Shown here one piece after another: positions 24,409 through 33,666 of a stretch of DNA of 64,000 bases. Each line of letters begins with the position of its first letter. Position 1 is the first letter of the stretch. Source of the DNA: Gyromitra esculenta (lineage: Eukaryota > Ascomycota > Pezizomycetes > Pezizales > Discinaceae); contig JBCAML010000012.1 in assembly GCA_038503075.1 (NCBI GenBank), positions 1,488,001 through 1,552,000 of the forward strand, read 5' to 3'. A program made the translations under genes and the position numbers. The notes below the pieces were generated by a model. That model was not told the origin of the DNA, ran no database searches, and worked only from the letters and a program-made list of their open reading frames with translations.

Positions 24409-25595
24409 TCTCAAGGAGTGAGGTTTCATCAAGCTCTTTGGTATCCCCAAAGATGAGCAGTGCTACTTGAACGAAAGCTAACAGCGAGAGTATGAACGAT
24501 GATTCTGTTATACCTATTGGTAGCTTAGTTGGTTACGACTTGAGTTCGCTTACGATGCACACATATGGACTAGCGTTCAATCCCCGACCATGTCGGTTAT
24601 TATTAATCTTGGTTGATTATTAATAAGATTCGGATTGGATGTTTGGTTTCCTTGTGTCATCAAAGGCCGACTCTTTCGATCGACACTTCCCCGATTCGCT
24701 TATACGTTGCGTCGCCGGTTAATTCCGACAATTATGCCATACGATAATGAGAGGGGTAGGAGCGAAGGAAAGCGTTTCAGGGTCTATGGGATTTCTTCAT
24801 GTTAGTTCATGTTATTACATAGTCTTTGTATTCGACGCTTGACTACTATAAGTAGTCCAGTGTTCTACCGTTGAGAAGGGTCTTCTTCCTGATCATTAGC
24901 GACGAAGAACGAGCCTTATCAATATTATATTGTTTCTAGCAAAATTACTTCCGTGCAATTTACTCTTTTACTTGTGAATTACTTTTATCTCGCTTAGCAA
25001 GGCCTTGGCCCTTCAGCGTTAGTTATTAAAACCTTACTATTGGAAGTTCTTCACGGAACTTTGCTCGATCCCTACTTTGAACCCTACGGTTATCTATTAG
25101 CGGTTCATAAGAAGCAGTTAGGACTTGCGCCTGTGTATTGTGTTGCGGATAGCAACCGGGCAGGTTATAGCGTCTAGATTGTTATCTAAAGCTTCTTGGA
25201 GATTTCCTGTGCGGTAAGAAGTACCGGTCTTACAGATTCCACAGGCTCTACGACAAAAGGAAGTTTTGGCTTTGACAGCGAGACTACGTTGATGTAGTGG
25301 CGTGATAACTCCAAAAAGTATCACGGGGACAATGAAGGATTCTTTGAGGGAAATCCTGGCTTGTATTGTAGGATACAAGTAGAGTGACGATAGAAGACGT
25401 TGTTTAAAGAAAGAAGAAGGAAAAGTACAACAAGAGGGGACATCCCTTCGCTTATATACCGAAATTCCAACCCTTTCGATGACAAAGACATGACTCATTT
25501 CAACAGGGATCCAAGAACACATAAGGAGAGATAACAAAACGTAACAATCATATACCCAAGTACCTATCCAACCAACGAAACGATCATCCATGAAA
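24409..25595 (-). mobile_element. Solo LTR family B, reverse, TSD CACCG, split by C
   Basis: TCTCAAGG to CCATGAAA with CACCG at 24404-24408 and 25596-25600. It contains the C LTR at 24506. Confidence 0.86.
24506..25234 (+). mobile_element. Solo LTR family C, 729-bp variant, TSD GATTC
   Basis: TGTTATACC to GTCTTACA with GATTC on both sides. The right half matches the 14285 and 28626 copies. The left half differs and begins with a tRNA-like stretch (A-box TAGCTTAGTTGG at 24521-24532, B-box-like CGTTCAATCCC at 24574-24584). It is probably a subfamily. Confidence 0.82.
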
Positions 25596-25988
25596 CACCG
25601 AGAACAAGCCCCCTGTTTCGTGACGCAACTTGGCCATTACCCTCTGGTTTTAGGGATACCGTGGATGAAACATCACGATGTACAACTCTACTTTGCCGAC
25701 AAACGCATTGAGTTTAATTCTAAACTCTGCACCACCCACTGCGCTCCTCACTCTTCCGTGGTTACCTCTTCATCGATCCCTGCCCCCTCCCGACTAAACA
25801 TGTCTTTCATCAGTGCTGCTAGTTTCAGAACCCTTACTAGGAAGCGTAACCATCAAGCCTATGCCATGACCCTCTATGAGATAAACATGCTCATAGACAA
25901 CAAAACCACCAAGGAGGAATGGAAATCAAGGATTCCTGCTGAGTACCACGAGTTTTTGGATATGTTCCATAAAACAAAGGCTCAAGGA

Positions 25989-26408
25989 TCTCACGGTTGT
26001 GCCTCAGGTTAAGCCCTTCAGTATCCCTGAAGGTGAGCCGTGCTACTTAAGCGAGGTGACAACACGTTTGAAGAGTGCAGCGTGTTCTACAAGTTCTACG
26101 AGGATATCTTTGTCTCAAGGCGAGATAGATGCAGCGAGGTAGACAGCGACAGCGAGGATTCTGAGGAAGAATCGAGATAGTATTCAGACGATTTACAGCA
26201 GAAGATAACGAGAACGTTGCTTAAGGAAAGAAGAAAGAGAATACACAAACGACAAAACTCCCCCGCTTATATACCCCGCTTTCCCGTCGCACAAACAACA
26301 ATCCAACAATAACCGAAACACAACCGAACAACAAAGCCATTATAACTGAATAACCCTATTACTACAAATCGCTTTGTCCTAACCCATTACTCGATCTCAT
26401 CCGTGAAA
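25989..26408 (-). mobile_element. Solo LTR family A, reverse, TSD AAGGA
   Basis: TCTCACGG to CCGTGAAA, 420 bp, AAGGA at 25984-25988 and 26409-26413. Confidence 0.88.
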
Positions 26409-27077
26409 AAGGATTACCCCCACGTCGCTCCTATAATCATAAGATACAGCTGATGGAAGGAAAAGACGCCCCATTCTGACCCCTCTACGGAATGTTGCGG
26501 GAAGAACTGATTGTACTAAAAAAGTACATCGAAGAAAATCTGGAAAAAGGCTTCATCTGTGCTAGCTCTTCTCCCGCAGGTTCCCCTGTACTCTTCGTCA
26601 AAAAAGCTGACGGCTCTCTTCGACTATGTGTCGATTATCGGGGATTGAATGCCATCACAGTCAAGGACCGGTATACCTCCTGTCTGATTCAGGAAACACT
26701 TGACAGACTAGCCAAGGCACGATGGTACACAAAACTAGACCTCCGCGACGGCTACCACCAAATTCGAATCGCAGAAGGGGAGGAATGGAAAACAGCCTTC
26801 CGTACTCACTATGGCCTCTATGAATATCAGGTCATGCCTTTTGGCCTTACCAATGCACCAGGAACCTTCCAGCGCTTTGTTAATGACTGACTTACCGAAT
26901 ACCTCAATATCTTTTGCACTGCATACCTTGACGATATACTAATTTACAGCGACACCCTCGCCGAACACCAAGTCCACGTCAGAAAGGTTCTCCAAACGCT
27001 AAAAAATAACGACATACTCCTAAAACCGGAAAAGTGTGAGTTCGAAGTACAGATGACCAAATACCTAGGCCTTATAC

Positions 27078-27504
27078 TTTCATGGATTGACTTAAGGGAT
27101 GAGTCGTGGTTCGAAGGGTTGTACAATTTCTTTGTTGTTCGGTTATGTTTTGGGTTATTATAATAATGTCTTTGTGTTTCGGTTGTTGCCGGGTTGTTGT
27201 GGGTGCTACCGAAAAGCGGGGTATTTAAGGAAGGATTGTTGGCGGTTCTTGTTTCTCTTCTCCTTCTTTCCTTAAGCAACGTTCTCGTTTACCTTCTCTT
27301 GTACTTATCGGAAATACTATCTCGGTTCTACTTCAGAACTCTCGCTGTCGCTGTTCACTTCGCTGCACTTATCTCGCCTTGAGATAGACCCCTCGTAGAA
27401 CTTGTAGAAACACTGCACTCCTCGAACGTGTTAGTACCTCGCTTAAGTAGCACTACTCACCTTCAGGGATACTGAAGGGCTTAACGAGGAACTGAACCGT
27501 GAGA
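27078..27504 (+). mobile_element. Solo LTR family A, forward, TSD TATAC
   Basis: Starts TTTCATGG, ends CCGTGAGA, 427 bp, TATAC on both sides; only 14 bp separate it from the next LTR. Confidence 0.87.
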
Positions 27505-27518
27505 TATACTCACTCCGG

Positions 27519-27931
27519 TCTCACGGTTCGATCCTAGTCCAAGCCCTTCTGTATCCCAGAAGGTGAGCAGAGCTACTTAGACGAGAATCGTTGCGATAAG
27601 AATAACGACGTTTTCTACAGGTCCTACGGGGTCTAACTCAAGGCGAGTTAAGTGGGACAATATTCTACAGCGACAGCGACCGCGAGGATTCTGAGGTAGA
27701 ATCGAGATAGTATTAAAACAATACAGCAGAAGTAAGGTAAGAACGTTGCTTAAGAAAAGAAGAAGGAAACCATAACGACCGTCTAAAGTTCATCCCTTAT
27801 ATACCCCGCAATCCCTCTCGTGACTCATAACCGAAACCCAGCCGAACAACAAAGACATTATAAAGAAACCATTATCCGTTGCAACCATTACTTTCCGAAC
27901 CCTAACCCATCATTCCACTCCATCCGTGAAA
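27519..27931 (-). mobile_element. Solo LTR family A, reverse, TSD TCCGG
   Basis: TCTCACGG to CCGTGAAA, 413 bp, TCCGG at 27514-27518 and 27932-27936. Apical stem CTTCTG/CAGAAG with loop GGATA. Confidence 0.88.
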
Positions 27932-28625
27932 TCCGGACGGTATTAAAATGGACGAGGAGAAAATCAAAGCCGTCCGTGAATGGGGTACGCCAAAAAGCGT
28001 TAAGGATGTACAGGCCTTTCTAGGATTTGCCAATTTTTACCGTTGATTTATCCTGGGATTTTCGAAACTCGCTTCACCCCTTACAGCCCTTACAAAGAAA
28101 GGGATCGCGTTCGAATAGACCACGGAAGCCGATATCGCTTTTGAAAACCTAAAACATGCTTTCACCACCGCCCCAATTCTTATCCACTTTGACTCTGATA
28201 AAAAGATTATCGTGGAAACTGATGCCTTCAACTTTGTATCTGGAGGCATCCTATCACAATATGATGATGCCCGAATCCTACACCCAGTAGCCTTCTTCTC
28301 AAAGAAACATTCGCCTGCCGAATGCAACTATGAGATCTACGACAAGGAATTGCTCGCTATCATTAGGGTATTTGAAGAATGGCGTCCAGAACTCGAAGGA
28401 TCAAAGCACCCTATTTCCGTCATCAGTGATCACAAGAACCTTGAGTACTTTATGAGTACAAAGCAATTGAATCGCTGCCAAGCATGATGGGCAGAATATC
28501 TTTCCCGCTTCGACTTCGTAATCACCTACCGCGCGGGCAGTCAAGGGGGAAAGCCGAAGGCATTGACTAGAAGATCGGGAGATCTTCCCAAGGAAGGGGA
28601 TGAACGATTAAGCCACCAAATCCAG

Positions 28626-29568
28626 TGTTATACCTGTACCTTTTGAAGGAGTTCCTGGCCCTGGAGTTACCCTATCTTTGGAGTTACCCTACTTTAGCAC
28701 CTTCCGGATCGGGACTGGAGCCTGTTACCCTGCCTCCAATCCTTCCAGTAGGTATAGTATTTGGAGAAGGGGGGACAGCACCAGAAAAGACCTGTCCCGG
28801 AGGGCAAAAGTAACCCCTAGGCCGTCAAGCAAAACCGTCCGGCGGAATGGGACCCGGAGGGTATGTAGGGGAAGTGTCTGGCTTCGCTGTGGTTCAAACA
28901 GATTGCGAATCGGACCAAAACTGGCGGAGTTACAGACTGACAAAGATAAGGGAACGCAATGCTACGCGACGATTCGAATAGGCGAAATGATCGTCTCGAA
29001 GAGACGAACGCAATGAAGACGAATACGTAACTCCTGTGTTACCGACATGCATACTGCTCGGAGAATCGCGGATCGGGCGGGAGGCTCAATGGGGTATCGG
29101 GTATGGAGATAAGGCGAAGTGGTTTCGTGTTGTCGTAGTAGTTAGCGCCTCTACACCACACTATACCCAAACATAGTAGAGAGGAGGCATTATAAATACT
29201 CTCGCAGTGGATGTAAACTCTGAGTCGGATCGTTGCGACGAAGAACGAGCCTTATCGATATTATATTGTTTCTAGCAAAATTACTTGGTGCAATTTACTC
29301 TATTACTTGTGAATTACTTTTATCTCGCATGAGCGGGCTTTGGCCCTTCAGCGTTAGTTATTAAACCTTACTATTGGAAGTTCTTCACGGAACTTTGCTC
29401 GATCCCTACCTTGAACCCTACGGTTATCTTTTAGCGGTTCATAAGAAGCAGTTAGGACTTGCGCCTGTGTATTGTGTTGCGGATAGCAACCGGGCAGGTT
29501 ATAGCGTCTAGATTGTTATCTAAAGCTTCTTGGAGATTTCCTGTGCGGTAAGAGGTACCGGTCTTACA
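28626..29568 (+). mobile_element. Solo LTR family C, TSD TCCAG
   Basis: TGTTATACC to GTCTTACA, 943 bp, TCCAG at 28621-28625 and 29569-29573; TATAAATA at about 29190. It is nearly the same as the copy at 14285. Confidence 0.88.
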
Positions 29569-31128
29569 TCCAGGTGGTATTGAAGAAGGAAAATGTGGAC
29601 CCCAAGTTAAGTTTGTTGTCGGCTTCTTTTGCAAATGAAGCCGCTGAATTGGACGCCCCCCTAGAAAAACTCTTCCTAGAGGGATATATCGCTGACAAGT
29701 TCCCGGAAAAGATACACCTGGCACTGAGGAATAAGGACTGACAGTCAAAGGAAATTACTCTCAGTGAGTGTACAGAGGAAAATAACCAGTTATACTATCG
29801 AGGAAAACTTTATGTACCCAACTTTGACCCTCTCTGCCGAGAGCTCATCAGAAGACATCATGCTGCCCCTGCCGCAGGACATCCAGGACGAGATAAAACC
29901 TTCGAATTAATAAGCAGAGGTTTTTACTGGCCCAGGATGAGAGACTCTATTGGTCGATATGTGCGTAACTGCCATACATGTCAAAAAGCCAAACCAGTAA
30001 CCCAACATACGCAAGGAGTCCTCCGTCTGTTACCCATTCCAAATCGTCCCTGGCAAGCGATCTCTATGGATTTTGTCACAGGCCTCCCGGAGTCCGAAGG
30101 TTATGATGCTATCCTAGTCATCGTAGATCGTTTGTCCAAAATGCGCCATTTGATTCCCTGTAATACCACAGTCAATTCACGAGACGTCGCTGACTTATAC
30201 CTCCAACATGTCTGGAAACTTCATGGGCTACCTACGCACGTCACATCTGACCGAGGCACGCAGTTTAAGGCTCATTTTTGGAAAGTGCTTTGTAAACACT
30301 TAGGAATCCAAGCTCGAATGTCTACCGCGTTTCATCCGGAAACCGATGGTTAAACGGAACGATTGAACGCAGTTATGGAACAATACCTGCGCTCCTACGT
30401 GTCTTATCAACAAGGAGACTGGAGTAAATGGCTACCTATGGCAGAATTCTCTGCTAATAACCAGGAATCAACTAGTACTAAAGTTTCGCCTTTCTTTGCG
30501 AACTATGGCTACCATCTCCGCTTTGATACCTCTGTTATTCCTTCAACGACTATTGCCCAAAGCCTAGACTCCTCTACCTTTGCAACTACGATGCAAGACT
30601 TGTATGATTACCTTCGAACACAAATTCAAACAGCGCAAGACATCCAGGAGACCTCTACAAATAAACATCGAACGCTGGCCCGGCCTATCAAGTCAAGGAT
30701 CCGATCTTTGTATCAATGAAGAACATCCGGTCGGTGCCGAACTCTCGGAAATTAGACTGGAAATGGATGGGACCCTATCCAATCAAAAAAATAGTGTCAC
30801 CCTTCGCCTATGAGATTGACCTTCCCTCTTCGGTTAAGTACCATCCCATCTTTCATGTTTCTTTGTTGAAACCAGCCGCTGGAGACCCTCTTTCAGGACA
30901 CATCATACCTCCACCTGTCCCGATTATTGTTAATGAACAAGAGGAGTACTTTATTGAGAAGATCCTCGAACAACGACCATACCGGGGACAGTTGCAATAC
31001 CTCATTGAATGGACTGGATATGCTCACCCTACCTGAGAACCTGCCGAGGACCTCCAAGATACGTCTGCTCCTGACATGTTCCTAACCACGACAACAGTTG
31101 TTACTCCTAAGGTTCGCAAGAGCTCACC

Positions 31129-31546
31129 TTTCACGGATTAAGGATTGATCAAGGGTTAGGTTTTGGTTCAAAGTTGGATAACAGGCTGTAGGGTTATTGT
31201 GTTATAATGCTATTGTATTTTCGGGTGTTATCGGTTATTGGGTTTTTTCGGTTAAGAAAGCGGGGTATTTAAGCGACGGATTTTTGATCATTCTTTGTCT
31301 TCTCTTTTTCTTTCTTTAAGCAACGTTCTCGTTTACCTTCTCCTGTGTCTATTACAATACGATCTCGGTTCTACCTCAGAACCTTCGCTGTCGCTGTGAA
31401 CCATCGTCGATACTTCGCCTTGAAGTATACTTTCAGTAGAACTTGTAGAAAACAGTGCACTCTTCGAACGTGTTAGAACCTCGCCTAAGTAGCACTGCTC
31501 ACCTTCAGGGATACTGAAGGGCTTAACGAGGGACTGAACCGTGAGA
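31129..31546 (+). mobile_element. Solo LTR family A, forward, TSD TCACC/TCACG
   Basis: TTTCACGG to CCGTGAGA, 418 bp, one mismatch in the target duplication. Stem variant ATACTTC/GAAGTAT. Sits at the 3' end of E2 pol. Confidence 0.82.
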
Positions 31547-31839
31547 TCACGTTTGAGATGGGGAGCTACTTTCACGGATGAAGTCAGGTAATAGGTTAGG
31601 GTTCGGTAAGAAAAGTTGTAATAAGTCATGGGTCTTTTTTGTAATAATGGTGTTGTTTTTCGGTTATGTTCGGTTATGGGTCATAGGAAGGAAAAGCGGG
31701 GTTTTCACGGATTAAGGATAGGGTTAGGATTTGGTACAGGGGGTTGCTATGGGTTGTGGATCTTTTATTATAATCTTATTGTAGTTGGGTTGTGTTTCGG
31801 TTATTGTCGGATCGTGGATTGTGTTACGGGAAAGCGGGG

Positions 31840-31900
31840 TATTTAAGCGAAGGATTTCGGTCATTGTTGTCTTCTTCTTTCTTCTTTCCTTAAGCAACGT
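31840..31900 (+). promoter_or_regulatory. LTR promoter: TATA-like box and predicted RNA 5' end
   Basis: TATTTAAG at 31840-31847, then a pyrimidine-rich tract and AAGCAACGT at 31892-31900. The order TATA box, CT tract, AAGCAACG is kept in all A and B LTRs. I infer that transcription starts at or near AAGCAACG, because this nonamer is complementary to the sequence just after the LTR. Confidence 0.5.
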
Positions 31901-31940
31901 TCTCGTTTACCTTCTGCTGTAATCATTGGAATACTATCTC

Positions 31941-32107
31941 GGTTCTACCTCAGAACTCTCGCTGTCGCTGTCTACCTCACCACACTTATCTCGCCTTGAG
32001 ATAGACCCCTCGTAGAACTTGTAGAAACGCCGCAATCTTTGAACGTGTTGTTTACCTCGCTTAAGTAGCACTGCTCACCTTCAGGGATACTGAAGGGCCT
32101 AACGAGG
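31941..32107 (+). ncRNA. Structured R-U5 RNA element with covarying hairpins
   Basis: H1 31941-31957 (GGTTCT, loop ACCTC, AGAACT); H2 31987-32003 (TATCTC, loop GCCTT, GAGATA); H3 32078-32096 (CCTTCAG, loop GGATA, CTGAAGG). H3 lies on a longer stem CCTCG/CGAGG plus TTAAG/CTTAA (32055-32107; one mismatch in this copy). Other copies change the stems but keep pairing and loops. This is a part of the retrotransposon RNA, not a separate gene. Confidence 0.7.
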
Positions 32108-32122
32108 GACTCAACCGTGAGA

Positions 32123-32135
32123 TTACGTTGCTTCC
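32123..32135 (+). promoter_or_regulatory. E3 primer-binding site, possible self-priming type
   Basis: TTACGTTGCTTCC follows the 5' LTR. ACGTTGCTT (32125-32133) is the exact reverse complement of AAGCAACGT in the LTR. A tRNA primer is not evident. Tf1-type chromoviruses prime with the 5' end of their own RNA. Confidence 0.5.
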
Positions 32136-32326
32136 ATCATCTACACCTTCTACTGCAGAAAAACAACCCGGCGCATGGAAATTCTCTCCCGACTCCGCCA
32201 ATCCATCCTAAGCATCTTTCCTTGCTTAACACTGCGAAAACCACAAACCTTAGTTGAAGTTATTCCGGAGTGGCTGGATCAGGAGTACTTACGCCAGAAC
32301 TCCTTTCCTCGCCCAACACCCACATC

Positions 32327-33631
32327 ATGAGCTCACCCGCTCCCGCTGGCCCTTCCACTGAAGGAGCCGCTGTCGCCGCACCACGCTTCCCTACCAGAGA
32401 AGCCTTCGCCCAAGCACTGAGAGAGGACACTGCTGAGTTGTATAATCACCTCAGGGACCTCTATCAAGCCTTAGAGGACCAAATCGACGCCCTCCAGGAG
32501 AACGAAAGAGAAACTGAGGTAAAACTCGGCACAGCACAAATCCAAACTGACAATGCCCTCCGCCACGCTGCAGAGCAAGATAACCGAGTCAACGAGACCG
32601 CTAGTCTAATCGCCCGATTACGACAAGAGCGAAACGATGCTCGATCCGCTATCCAAGCGCCCCCTGCTCCACCTAACCTCACCGCCACCCCACCGCCGCC
32701 ATCCAACTCCCATCGTTCAGAGCGCATGCCAGACCCAGAGAAATTCGATGGAGCCCGAGCGAAACTCCCCGGCTTCATCCTACAACTACGCTCCAAACTC
32801 ACTGTCAACCGAGACCGCTTCGCCAACGAGACCACGATGATCCTCTATACCATTAATCGTCTAGAAGGAGCAGCGTTGGAACAAGTTCGGCACACCGTCC
32901 TCCCCTCAGGCCTCACCACCTGGACTAGCGCAGAACAACTTATCGCCGCCCTGGAAACCGCTTTTGGAGATCCAGACCCAACCGGTACCGCTCGACGGGA
33001 ACTCCACCAGCTCCGACAAGGGAAACGTGACTTCTCGGCTTACCTGGCCGACTTTCAAAGAATCATGGGCCAGTTAAACTTCGACGAAAACTCCAAGATG
33101 GACGCCCTGGAGCACGGCATGTCGGAAGAACTCAAAGAGGCAATGGTGTTTGCACCCATCGCCCCTGCCACACTCCAAGAAATGATTCTCACCCTTACTC
33201 GGCTGGATAATCGGATCCGAGCCCGCAAGGCTGAAAAACGAGGAAACGCTCGCGATGGTATGGGCCAGTTTAGTGCTCCTGCCGCCTTCACTCCCACCTC
33301 CTCTTTCACCCCAGGAGGACTGGCCCCTATGGATCTATCTTTCGGTCGCACTAGTAATAACTCTCGCCCATCTCAGGACCAACGGTACACGATGGTTAAC
33401 GGGAGAAGAAAGCTATCGGAGGAAGAGAAGCAGTGGCGCCGTTCCACTGGGAAATGCATGTTTTGCGCCGCCCCGGACCACTCTTACGCCAATTGCCCCT
33501 CCGCTCCTAAGAAACCCACTATGAGAGGAGCCCTCACCGCATCCCCCGCTTCCTCTTTGCCGCCGCCACCTCTCCCACCTCAGTTCTTTGCATTAGAATC
33601 AGCAGACTCAGCCAACGGGTCTTTAAACTAG
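32327..33631 (+). CDS. E3 Gag
   Basis: Structural protein of the retrotransposon particle. The first suitable ATG gives 434 aa starting MSSPAPAGPSTEGAAVAAPRF; the frame is open upstream to 32270 without an ATG. The N-terminal third is a coiled coil (YNHLRDLYQALEDQIDALQE). A retrotransposon Gag domain follows (RSKLTVNRDRFANETTMILY ... LETAFGDPD ... FDENSKMDALEHGMSEELKEAM). A zinc knuckle CMFCAAPDHSYANC (CX2CX4HX4C) lies near residue 380. The stop TAG (33629-33631) directly follows the slippery TTTAAAC, so a fraction of ribosomes should continue into pol. Confidence 0.9.
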   Translation: MSSPAPAGPSTEGAAVAAPRFPTREAFAQALREDTAELYNHLRDLYQALEDQIDALQENERETEVKLGTAQIQTDNALRHAAEQDNRVNETASLIARLRQERNDARSAIQAPPAPPNLTATPPPPSNSHRSERMPDPEKFDGARAKLPGFILQLRSKLTVNRDRFANETTMILYTINRLEGAALEQVRHTVLPSGLTTWTSAEQLIAALETAFGDPDPTGTARRELHQLRQGKRDFSAYLADFQRIMGQLNFDENSKMDALEHGMSEELKEAMVFAPIAPATLQEMILTLTRLDNRIRARKAEKRGNARDGMGQFSAPAAFTPTSSFTPGGLAPMDLSFGRTSNNSRPSQDQRYTMVNGRRKLSEEEKQWRRSTGKCMFCAAPDHSYANCPSAPKKPTMRGALTASPASSLPPPPLPPQFFALESADSANGSLN

Positions 33632-33666
33632 TACAACCAAGGTCGATCAGTGACCCTACCTTGGTT
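33622..33666 (+). promoter_or_regulatory. E3 programmed -1 frameshift signal
   Basis: Slippery heptamer TTTAAAC 33622-33628 in the phase T TTA AAC, then the gag stop. A 6-nt spacer and nine-pair hairpin AACCAAGGT (33635-33643) / ACCTTGGTT (33658-33666) follow. Slipping back one base gives TTT AAA CTA GTA, exactly the pol frame. A possible pseudoknot exists between loop GACCC and downstream GGGTT (about 33703). Confidence 0.85.

Larger units (their letters stand above)
23473..31569 (+). pseudogene. E2 gag-pol remnant
   Basis: Gag from FDENLNMDALEHGMSEE onward, with zinc knuckle CMFCAAADHSYTNC and a premature TAA at about 24015. The TTTAAAC heptamer (24044-24050) and hairpin follow. Pol pieces: protease (24.1-24.4 kb), 25.6-26.0 kb, RT (26.4-27.1 kb), RNase H (27.9-28.6 kb), and HHCC zinc, integrase, GPY and chromodomain (29.6-31.1 kb). 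Stops include CGA to TGA changes (about 28037, 29737), CAA to TAA (30352) and TGG to TGA (31034). The end of pol (GAGCTCACC) is split from GTTTGAGATGGGG by an A LTR. Confidence 0.85.
31703..32122 (+). repeat. E3 5' LTR
   Basis: Ends TTTCACGG/CCGTGAGA. TATA-like TATTTAAG at 31840-31847, AAGCAACGT at 31892-31900, followed by three hairpins. Confidence 0.9.

Noticed and set aside
15000..31500. RIP as the cause of retroelement decay
   Set aside because: Stops are mainly CGA to TGA with some G to A and other changes, and CpA sites are widely retained; no strong CpA to TpA bias is visible by eye.
31333..31629. Minus-strand frames running through A LTRs
   Set aside because: LTR-encoded chance frames that recur in many solo LTR copies at the same place.
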